A stretch of 11,085 nucleotides of DNA from Alphaproteobacteria bacterium (GTDB lineage: Bacteria; Pseudomonadota; Alphaproteobacteria; Micavibrionales; Micavibrionaceae): the NCBI GenBank assembly GCA_023141075.1, contig JAGLKL010000029.1, positions 1 through 11,085 on the forward strand, read 5' to 3'. The notes under the pieces are model-generated. The model did not search any database. It had not been told where the DNA came from and saw nothing but the letters and a program-made list of their open reading frames with translations. The first letter of the stretch is position 1, and each line of letters starts with the position of its first letter. Shown in pieces: positions 1 through 5,529 of this stretch. The position numbers were made by a program, and so were the translations under genes.

Positions 1-58
1 AAGACACTCTTAGACGTATACCTTCTAGAGCAGCTTTCTTTGATCACTTTCACTACTG

Positions 59-172
59 CGGGGCAAAACCGGAGTTTCAGCCGACGAGTAATGCACGAAA
101 TTTGGCTACTCTTCGGCAGGTTTCCCTGCCGTTTAAAGGAATGTATCCTTTGAATGATTAAAATATGCCCCG
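59..172 (-). ncRNA. candidate structured RNA, family not recognised
   Basis: Bases 59-65 (CGGGGCA) pair perfectly with 166-172 (TGCCCCG) and close a 114-nt element. Inside are a 7-bp hairpin at 114-120/125-131 whose loop reads GAAA on the minus strand (a GNRA tetraloop), a 6-bp hairpin at 135-140/146-151, and a 5-bp stem at 86-90/107-111. The last stem can extend to 81-84/113-116, which would compete with the GAAA hairpin. The GNRA loop favours the minus strand. No matching riboswitch, tmRNA, RNase P, 6S or SRP signature was found. Bases 1-58 show nothing I can assign. The structure is seen in the sequence; transcription is inferred. Confidence 0.3.
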
Positions 173-220
173 AATTTTGAGGCTTGGCAACAATTTTCTT
201 ATATTTTTCAATGCACTAGC

Positions 221-294
221 TTATCCACAAGAGGAAATGTGGATAACTTAAGTGACCGTGTAGGCTGCGCTTTTTATCCACAAGATGTGGATAA
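221..294. other. cluster of four perfect DnaA boxes (oriC-like)
   Basis: TTATCCACA occurs at 221-229 and 274-282, and its complement TGTGGATAA at 238-246 and 286-294. All four match the strongest DnaA-box consensus exactly. They form two inverted pairs with spacers of 8 and 3 bp, and the second pair is a 21-bp palindrome. AT-rich DNA lies on both sides (about 190-215 and 354-407) and could serve as an unwinding region. The cluster may be a replication origin, a DnaA-titrating site or a DnaA-regulated control region. Most genes in the window point toward it, so they would be transcribed head-on to a fork leaving it rightward. That argues mildly against a chromosomal origin. Confidence 0.6.
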
Positions 295-353
295 TTGTAC
301 AGGTGTTTTTCTATGAAGATAGCGGGAAGTGTTGGCGCATATGTATACGACTC

Positions 354-407
354 GTGAAAAAAAAGAAAGAAAAAAATGAAAAAGATTCGTTTTTTTACTC
401 AAAAAAC
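354..407. other. A-rich tract next to the DnaA boxes
   Basis: The stretch is almost entirely A with a few G on the plus strand up to about 384. It ends in a run of T, ACTC, then a run of A (about 389-406), a hairpin without G or C. It is the lowest-GC stretch near the DnaA boxes and a possible DNA unwinding element. It does not resemble a normal intrinsic terminator because the stem has no GC pairs. Confidence 0.35.
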
Positions 408-450
408 AGGGCAAATCGGTATTACTCGCGGGTGATGATATTATAGTATT

Positions 451-532
451 GTCATTGCGAATCGCCAACGGCGGTGAAGCAATCCAGAGTCTTTCTTGTA
501 GCACTGGATCGCCACGCTTCGCTCGCGATGAC
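451..532. repeat. dispersed palindromic repeat, full copy
   Basis: GTCATTGCGA at 451-460 is mirrored by TCGCGATGAC at 523-532 with one mismatch, and ATCCAG at 482-487 is mirrored by CTGGAT at 504-509. The whole element folds back on itself over about 82 bp. Its minus-strand translation reads RAKRGDPVLQ...WIASPPLAIRND, a pattern familiar from palindromic repeats scattered through many alphaproteobacterial genomes. A degenerate shorter relative lies at 5457-5500. It is probably a non-autonomous mobile or REP-like element, and it makes the apparent open frame over this region spurious. Confidence 0.75.
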
Positions 533-595
533 GGATGTTGCAAGGGACGGGGAGTAAATCCCAAAGAGATTAAATAAACACGAATTGGTATCATG

Positions 596-1513
596 TTACA
601 TTTTTTTCAAAAGCTGGTTTTTAAACCACGTAATTTGTTGCTTGGCATATTGGCGGGTGCGAGCTTGCGCTTTTTCGATTGCGTCTTCTTTTCTCGTTTC
701 ACCTTTAATATAAGCCAGTAATTCACGATAACCCAAAGCTTTGAGCAAAGGCACGTTGTGATGGATTTCTCCATTTTCTACGCGCTTTCTGAATGATTCT
801 ACTTCATCCAGAGCTCCATTTTCTACCATCCAGACAAAACGGTCGTTACAGCGCCGATGCAGGAGGGGGCGCTCGGGGATAATCACTTCAATTTCAAAAT
901 GCCAGTTTTTCGGTGGAGCCAGACGGGTCAGCTTTTGCCATTCAGCCAAACTTTTTCCTGTTTCCTCAAGAACTTCCCATGCACGTACGAGGCGGGCTGT
1001 ATGGAAAGGGTGAAAGCGTGCGGCCATGACAGAGTCGCGCTTGGCGAGTTCTTCGTGGAATGCCGGGTTGCCCAGTTCTTTTTGTCTGGTCATGGCGGCG
1101 TCACGTACGTCTTGCGAGATATCAGGAATGGGGGACAGGCCGTCAGTGAGGGCTTTGATATACAGGCCTGAGCCGCCAACAATGATCGGTGTTTTGCCTT
1201 GCTCTAAAATCTCATGGATAAGAGGTTCAGCCATTTCGCGCCAGTTGCCTGCGCTACAAGCAATATTCGGATGCAGGGCGCTGTAAAGGCGGTGTGGAGC
1301 CTGTTTAAGGTCTTCCTCGGGGGGCTGCGCGGTGAGCATATGCAGCCCGTCATAAATCTGCATCGAATCGCAGTTTATGATTATGCCATCTGTTTTTCGG
1401 GCAAGCTCTATTGCGCGTGACGATTTCCCGCCGGCTGTGGGGCCACCGATGATGTAGATAGTCTGTTTGTCTGAGTTGTCTTGCTTTTGTGCCTCTGTCA
1501 TAATGCGCAGCAT
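596..1513 (-). CDS. miaA: tRNA dimethylallyltransferase MiaA
   Basis: Transfers the dimethylallyl group of DMAPP to N6 of A37 in tRNAs that read codons starting with U, the first step of (m)s2i6A synthesis in the cytoplasm. The 305-residue protein has the family's usual length. Seen: P-loop GPTAGGKS (24-31), DSMQIY (49-54, substrate-binding Asp and Gln), GGSGLY (113-118), and the C-terminal YAKQQITWF motif that contacts tRNA. The start is uncertain: ATG at residue 1 or at residue 5 (MTEAQ) are both possible, and neither has a clear Shine-Dalgarno. Its 5' side is odd, because the paralogue array begins only 16 bp upstream (about 1529). Any native promoter may therefore have been replaced or separated by the array. 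No clear terminator is seen downstream. Confidence 0.97.
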   Translation of the reverse strand: MLRIMTEAQKQDNSDKQTIYIIGGPTAGGKSSRAIELARKTDGIIINCDSMQIYDGLHMLTAQPPEEDLKQAPHRLYSALHPNIACSAGNWREMAEPLIHEILEQGKTPIIVGGSGLYIKALTDGLSPIPDISQDVRDAAMTRQKELGNPAFHEELAKRDSVMAARFHPFHTARLVRAWEVLEETGKSLAEWQKLTRLAPPKNWHFEIEVIIPERPLLHRRCNDRFVWMVENGALDEVESFRKRVENGEIHHNVPLLKALGYRELLAYIKGETRKEDAIEKAQARTRQYAKQQITWFKNQLLKKM

Positions 1514-1564
1514 ATAAGCATATTTGTTAGGTATCGCAAACAGGATTTCCTGCCTTATCCATAA

Positions 1565-1939
1565 TCAAAGGACACATGTAGGGAACACATTTTCAGGTTC
1601 CCTAGTTGCATTATCAGAAGCAACGCCCCGCTCGAGAGCGTGAAGTACTTCATCAAAAAACGCGCTGTTTTTTCTGAGCTCTTCAACAATGAATGTTAGG
1701 TCACCATTCATTGCAATTCGATTAATTTCTTCTCTATCGCCTTTTTCAACGATACTCGCCTCTTTAATCATGGACATACGTGTTCCACTAACCAAAGCTT
1801 TCTCAATTTCAGTATTTTCAAAGTTCTGTTGAGTAAGTTCAGAATATATTTTTGAAATATTTTTGATGATCTCTCCCAGTTTTTCATTAGTTAGTCGCCC
1901 AACAAGTTCATCTTCAGTGTCTTTAATGTCTTCTCCCAT
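1565..1939 (-). CDS. array paralogue 1, unknown family
   Basis: A 124-residue protein I do not recognise. It looks soluble, charged and mostly helical: no signal peptide, no membrane segment. Shared family pattern: an N-terminal LTNEKLGEIIKNISKIYSELTQ-like segment (about 16-38), a middle ALV...TRMS segment, an insertion before the NGDLTFIVEELRK segment, then a LERGVASDNATREPENV segment and a short C-terminal tail VFPTCVL. The ATG is preceded by an unusual run of six G as Shine-Dalgarno, about 4 nt before the start. The tail resembles copy 4 (VFPACVL), not its neighbours. Coding status is supported by protein-level conservation among the copies. Function unknown. Confidence 0.82.
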   Translation of the reverse strand: MGEDIKDTEDELVGRLTNEKLGEIIKNISKIYSELTQQNFENTEIEKALVSGTRMSMIKEASIVEKGDREEINRIAMNGDLTFIVEELRKNSAFFDEVLHALERGVASDNATREPENVFPTCVL

Positions 1940-1985
1940 AAAACCCCCCTTTTAAGTGTAAGAACGAATTAAGTGTATACCATAA

Positions 1986-2014
1986 CGTATATACGATCAA
2001 AATATATATGGCAA
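1986..2014 (-). promoter_or_regulatory. promoter of array paralogue 1
   Basis: On the minus strand, TTGCCA (2009-2014) and TATACG (1986-1991) are 17 bp apart. The same -35 and spacing recur before all four array genes. GTATAC (1975-1980) and GTATATAC (1987-1994) form an inverted pair over the -10 and could be an operator. TTAAGTGTA is directly repeated at 1952-1960 and 1969-1977 in the leader. Confidence 0.55.
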
Positions 2015-2068
2015 ATTTGGATATAGTCGTTTCACTTCAAGGCATTGCAAACAGGATTTTCTGCCTTA

Positions 2069-2422
2069 TTACAATTCAGGCGCATCAGGGAGCACATCTT
2101 CAGGTCCCCGTCCCCTAGCTGCATAATCAAGAGCAACACCTTGCTTGAGAGCGTGAAGCACATAATTAGGAAGCATGCTTGTTTTTCTGAGCTCTTCAAT
2201 AAAAGGTGATAGGTCACAATTCATTACAGTTTCACTATCAGTGATTCCCGCATACAGAATCAGGGAATCACGTGTTTTCTCAACCAAAGCTTCCGCAACC
2301 GCAGCATCTGACCAGTCTTGTTTCTGCGTAAGGTCAAAATATTCGTTTGAAATATGTCCAGCAAGATCTCTCAGTGTTTTATCAGTCAGCCGCTCAATAA
2401 TTTCATTTTCATCTTTTCCCAT
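2069..2422 (-). CDS. array paralogue 2, unknown family
   Basis: A 117-residue member of the same unrecognised family, with no signal peptide or membrane segment. Its N-terminal segment (IIERLTDKTL...HISNEYFDLTQ, about 8-33) closely matches the first module of the neighbouring gene at 2552-3202. It is the short form: it lacks the E(E/R)L.QI insertion present in copies 1, 3a and 4 and goes from ITDSETVM directly to DLSPFIEELRK. That middle part matches the second module of the neighbour. The tail PDAPEL is shared with the neighbour only. It has its own promoter and an AAGAGAG-like ribosome site. Function unknown. Confidence 0.82.
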   Translation of the reverse strand: MGKDENEIIERLTDKTLRDLAGHISNEYFDLTQKQDWSDAAVAEALVEKTRDSLILYAGITDSETVMNCDLSPFIEELRKTSMLPNYVLHALKQGVALDYAARGRGPEDVLPDAPEL

Positions 2423-2468
2423 AAAAACTCTCTTTTAAGTGTAATAACGAATTAGGTGTATACCATAA

Positions 2469-2497
2469 TGTATATACGATCAAAATATATATGGCAA
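2469..2497 (-). promoter_or_regulatory. promoter of array paralogue 2
   Basis: Minus-strand TTGCCA (2492-2497) and TATACA (2469-2474), 17-bp spacer. Inverted pair GTATAC (2458-2463) and GTATATAC (2470-2477) overlaps the -10. AAGTGAAACTACTAT lies just upstream of the -35 region in the linker. Confidence 0.6.
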
Positions 2498-2551
2498 ATT
2501 TGGATATAGTAGTTTCACTTCAAGGTATTGCAAACAGGATTTTCTGTCTTA

Positions 2552-3202
2552 TTACAATTCAGGCGCATCAGGGGACACATCTTTAGGTTTCTTAGTTGCA
2601 TCATTAAGAATAACATCTTGCTCGAGAGCTTCGAGAAGCATGCCGACTTTTCTAAGCTCTTTAATAATGGGTGATAGATCATCATTCATTATAGCTCTAC
2701 TATCAAGGACTCCCGCACACAGAAGGGGTTTACGTATTTCATTAACCAAAATTTTCGTTATCGTAATATCTGACGAGTACTCTTGCTCAAGTTCGGAATA
2801 TCTGGTTGAAACATATTCGGCAAGATTTCTCAGTTTTCCCTTAGTCAGTTGCTCAATAATTTCATCTCCAGGGTTCCTAGTTGCATTATCAAGAATAACA
2901 CCGTGCTGAAGATATATAAGTGCTTCATCAGAGAGCCGGTTGGTTTTTTCAAGCCTTTCAACAAGGGGTAATAGGTCATCACCCGTTGTAATTTGTTTAA
3001 GTCTTTCTTCTTCTCCATCGCTTTTCTCAAGGATCAGACGCCAGGACGCACGTATTTTTTCAACCAAAGTTTCCGCTATCACAGGAGCCGATGACCGATC
3101 TTGTTGCGTAAGGTCAAAATATTCGTTTGAAATGTGTTTGGCAAGATCTACCAGTGTTTTATCAGTCAGCCGCTCAGCAATTTTATCTTCATCTTTTTTC
3201 AT
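2552..3202 (-). CDS. array paralogue 3, two-module fusion, unknown family
   Basis: A 216-residue protein made of two family modules in one frame. Module a (1 to about 112) starts like copy 2 (AERLTDKTL...HISNEYFDLTQ) but its second half resembles copy 4 (EERLKQI, then SDEALIYLQHGVILDNATRNP). Module b (about 113-216) begins EIIEQLTKGKLRNLAEYVSTRYSELEQ and continues like copy 2 (AGVLDSRAIMNDDLSPIIKELRK, tail SPDAPEL). The join near residue 112-114 falls where the C-terminal NP(G/E)D of one unit meets the N-terminal (D/N)EIIE(Q/R)L of another, as if a deletion between repeated units removed a tail, spacer and leader. It keeps the standard promoter and a GGGGG ribosome site. Function unknown. Confidence 0.84.
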   Translation of the reverse strand: MKKDEDKIAERLTDKTLVDLAKHISNEYFDLTQQDRSSAPVIAETLVEKIRASWRLILEKSDGEEERLKQITTGDDLLPLVERLEKTNRLSDEALIYLQHGVILDNATRNPGDEIIEQLTKGKLRNLAEYVSTRYSELEQEYSSDITITKILVNEIRKPLLCAGVLDSRAIMNDDLSPIIKELRKVGMLLEALEQDVILNDATKKPKDVSPDAPEL

Positions 3203-3248
3203 AAAAACCCCCTTTTAAGTGTAAGAACGAATTAGGTGTATACCATAA

Positions 3249-3277
3249 TGTATATACGATCAAAATATATATGGCAA
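3249..3277 (-). promoter_or_regulatory. promoter of array paralogue 3
   Basis: Minus-strand TTGCCA (3272-3277) and TATACA (3249-3254), 17-bp spacer. Inverted pair GTATAC (3238-3243) and GTATATAC (3250-3257) overlaps the -10. The core is identical to that of paralogue 2. Confidence 0.6.
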
Positions 3278-3340
3278 ATTTGGATATATAGTAGTTTCAC
3301 TTCAAGGCATTGCAAACAGGATTTCCTGTCTTATTCACAA

Positions 3341-3715
3341 TCAAAGGACACATGCAGGGAACACATCTTCAGGTTTCCTAGTTGCATTATCAAGAATAAC
3401 ACTGTGCCGAAGAAATATAAGTGCTTCATCAGGGAGCAGGTTGGCTTCTCCAAGCCTTTTAACAAGGAGTGATAGGTTACCATTCGTTATAATTTGCCTA
3501 AGTTCTTCTCTATCGCTTTCATTGTCTCCTATCTTAAGGATTTCCGTATCCAGAAGCAGGGACATACGTGTTTCATCAACTAAAGTTTCCTTTATCGCAG
3601 CAAGTGACCACTTTTTTTGTGTAAGATCAGAATATTTGTCTGAAACACATTTGGCAAAAGCTTCCAGTTCTTTATTAGTCAGCTGCTCAACAATTCCATC
3701 TTTATCTTTTCCCAT
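3341..3715 (-). CDS. array paralogue 4, unknown family
   Basis: A 124-residue member of the array family and the unit nearest degP. It is the long form, with the REELRQIITNGNLSLLVKRL segment, followed by DEALIFLRHSVILDNATRKPEDV and the tail FPACVL. The second half is closest to module a of the neighbouring fusion, and the tail and 3' flank are closest to copy 1 at the far end of the array. A GGGG run 5 nt before the ATG serves as ribosome site. No signal peptide, membrane segment or known motif is seen. Its promoter lacks the linker found before the internal units because it is the array edge. Confidence 0.82.
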   Translation of the reverse strand: MGKDKDGIVEQLTNKELEAFAKCVSDKYSDLTQKKWSLAAIKETLVDETRMSLLLDTEILKIGDNESDREELRQIITNGNLSLLVKRLGEANLLPDEALIFLRHSVILDNATRKPEDVFPACVL

Positions 3716-3761
3716 AAAAACCCCATTTTAAGCGTAAGAATGAATTAAGTATGTACCATAA

Positions 3762-3790
3762 TGTATATACGATCAAAATATATATGGCAA
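3762..3790 (-). promoter_or_regulatory. promoter of array paralogue 4 (array edge)
   Basis: Minus-strand TTGCCA (3785-3790) and TATACA (3762-3767), 17-bp spacer. GTATATAC (3763-3770) is kept, but the distal GTATAC has drifted to GTAC (3753-3756). Similarity to the other units ends near 3804. Confidence 0.55.
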
Positions 3791-3858
3791 ATTTGGATAT
3801 AATTAATAGGTCTTGACCCTAGAAGGTTGCTGTTGTTTGCAATGAGCAAGCTCTATGG

Positions 3859-5376
3859 TTATTTTTCTTCATACTTAATGAGTAAGGCGACGAAGCGCAT
3901 GTTTGTTTTGTTATTGATTAGCAATAGCACCGATTTACGACCGTTTGCCTTGGCTTTTTCTATTATATCGACAACATCTTTTGCCTCAAAGACGGGTTGC
4001 TGGTTTATCTCAACGATGACTTCGCCTTTTTGGAGGCCTTTTTGGGCTGCTTCGGAAAGAAGGGTTACGTTGCTGATTAACACACCTTTTGTATCAGCCG
4101 GTAACCTGAATCTGTTGCGCAAAGAATCATCAAGCGTATTGAGGCTAAAGCCCATCATTTCTACATCTGTACCGGGTTTTTGGAGTGGTGATGAGGTGTG
4201 AGTTTTTATCATCCCGTCATTTTCGGCTTTTTCCAGTTCGCCTATGGTCACGTGCATTGTCTGTTTTTTATTGTTACGCCAGTAAACGATTTTAACTTTT
4301 GTGCCTACATCATACTCGGCGATAATACGCGGAAGGGAGCGCATTTCTTTAATCTTCTGGTCATTGATTTTGAGGATAATGTCTCCGGCTTTCAGGCCGC
4401 TATCTTTGGCCGGGCCTTGATTATTTACACTAGCGATTAAAGCGCCGGAGGCTTTTTCAAGACCAAGTGTTTCTGCGATCTCTTCAGTAACGCGCTGGAC
4501 GCGTACACCGAGCCAGCCGCGCCGCGTACGGCCATATTTTATGATCTGGTCAATGACCGGTTTTGCAAGTGACGAGGGAATGGAAAAGCCAATTCCGACT
4601 GATCCGCCGGTTGTGCTGTAAATGGCTGTGTTAATGCCGATGACTTTACCTTTTAAGTTAAAGAGCGGCCCGCCTGAGTTTCCACGGTTGATAGAGGCAT
4701 CGGTCTGGATGTAATCATCATACGGGCCGGAATTAATGTTTCGGGCGCGGGCTGAGACGATGCCCGCTGTTACGCTGCCGCCAAGGCCAAACGGATTGCC
4801 AATGGCCAGAGTCCAGTCTCCGACACGCAAGGCATTGCTGTCACCGAAAGTAACAGCTTTCAGCCCCATCTCTTCGGCGTTGTCGATTTGCAAAATAGCA
4901 ATATCCGTTTTTTCGTCTGTTCCGATGAGTTTGGCATCAACGGTGATATCATTAACAAAGGTCACACGGATATCTTCGGCATCGCGTATAACGTGGTTGT
5001 TAGTTACGATATAGCCCTTTTGCGCATCAATGATGAAGCCTGAGCCGAGAGAAGCTGCCGGTAAAGATGGTATCCTGCCGCCACGACGTTCCATGAATTC
5101 CTTGAAAAAATCCTCAAATGGGGAGTTTTCGGGAAATTGCTGCATTTCCGGGAAGTCCTGTGGTATGACGGCTTTTTGTGTTGAAGATATGTTGACCACG
5201 CCGGGAGAGAGTTTCTCGGCAAGATCGGCAAAACTGGCCGGGATCATAAGTGTTTGTGATTCCGTTGAGACAGGCGGAGTTGCAGTGCCGTTATTTTTTG
5301 CTGCACTTTGTTGCGTGCTGTGGATCCAGAAAAGAGCGCATATGCACATAACTACGGTTATATAGATGATTCGCAT
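3859..5376 (-). CDS. degP: periplasmic serine protease, DegP/HtrA (Do) family
   Basis: Degrades or refolds misfolded envelope proteins in the periplasm. The 505-residue protein has a short basic and hydrophobic N-terminus (about 1-26, ending near QSAA) that looks like a Sec signal or anchor. The trypsin-like domain has the triad His128 (TNNHV), Asp158 (TDIA) and Ser234 (GNSGG). PDZ1 follows at about 285-378 and PDZ2 at about 405-500. Length and architecture fit DegP/DegQ/MucD with two PDZ domains. Start: AAGGAG at 5386-5391 lies 9 nt before the ATG. It is downstream of hflKC with a 153-bp gap that carries a palindromic repeat, so it may have its own promoter. Whether it is a true DegP or a DegQ/MucD orthologue cannot be told here. 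Confidence 0.95.
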   Translation of the reverse strand: MRIIYITVVMCICALFWIHSTQQSAAKNNGTATPPVSTESQTLMIPASFADLAEKLSPGVVNISSTQKAVIPQDFPEMQQFPENSPFEDFFKEFMERRGGRIPSLPAASLGSGFIIDAQKGYIVTNNHVIRDAEDIRVTFVNDITVDAKLIGTDEKTDIAILQIDNAEEMGLKAVTFGDSNALRVGDWTLAIGNPFGLGGSVTAGIVSARARNINSGPYDDYIQTDASINRGNSGGPLFNLKGKVIGINTAIYSTTGGSVGIGFSIPSSLAKPVIDQIIKYGRTRRGWLGVRVQRVTEEIAETLGLEKASGALIASVNNQGPAKDSGLKAGDIILKINDQKIKEMRSLPRIIAEYDVGTKVKIVYWRNNKKQTMHVTIGELEKAENDGMIKTHTSSPLQKPGTDVEMMGFSLNTLDDSLRNRFRLPADTKGVLISNVTLLSEAAQKGLQKGEVIVEINQQPVFEAKDVVDIIEKAKANGRKSVLLLINNKTNMRFVALLIKYEEK

Positions 5377-5456
5377 ATTTTTAGACTCCTTACTAAGTTT
5401 ACGGTCACTTTTCTGTCACCCGTGAGGAAGACGTTTACGCCGATGCGGCAACCATT

Positions 5457-5500
5457 GTCATTTGGAAATATATGGATTGTTTCGCTTCGCTTGCAATGAC
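5457..5500. repeat. dispersed palindromic repeat, short degenerate copy
   Basis: GTCATT (5457-5462) and AATGAC (5495-5500) end the element. The right half, GGATTGTTTCGCTTCGCTTG followed by CAATGAC, matches the arm of the longer repeat at 451-532. The central part is shortened. It lies in the 153-bp gap between hflC and degP, where it could form a hairpin and affect the transcript between the two genes. Confidence 0.65.
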
Positions 5501-5529
5501 ACGGGATATTTGTCTTTCCGGTTTTACTG

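Larger units (their letters stand above)
1529..3804 (-). repeat. tandem array of paralogous gene units
   Basis: Four head-to-tail units, each made of a promoter and leader, a small gene, and a conserved tail (GCAAACAGGATTT near each 3' end). Gene starts at 1939, 2422, 3202 and 3715 are 483, 780 and 513 bp apart; the long step contains a two-module fusion. The roughly 50-bp promoter core is almost identical in all copies. A linker close to TAGTAGTTTCACTTCAA joins the units at the three internal junctions but is absent at both outer ends, as expected for tandem duplication. The array is visibly more AT-rich than miaA and degP on either side, which suggests acquisition or fast local evolution. 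Confidence 0.85.

Noticed and set aside
81..107. Hammerhead-like pattern CCGACGA...CGAAA on the plus strand
   Set aside because: The conserved U of CUGANGA is C here, the second stem would have only two pairs, and the nested hairpins explain the same bases better.
59..172. tmRNA, RNase P, 6S or SRP RNA
   Set aside because: None of the diagnostic conserved stretches of these RNAs was found on either strand.
274..594. 106-codon minus-strand open frame
   Set aside because: It runs through the DnaA boxes, the A-rich tract and the palindromic repeat. Its RAKRGDPV...WIASPPL text is the translation of the repeat, and no ribosome site is seen.
1565..1576. CVL ending of array copies 1 and 4 as a prenylation (CaaX) box
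   Set aside because: The cysteine is third from the end, not fourth, and no prenylation context is visible.
3331..3339. TTATTCACA DnaA-like box in the array
   Set aside because: A single isolated match; the equivalent place in the other units lacks it.
3805..3858. Intrinsic terminator after degP
   Set aside because: Short inverted repeats (GAGCAAGCTC; AGGTCTTGACCCT) are present, but no T-run follows them on the minus strand.
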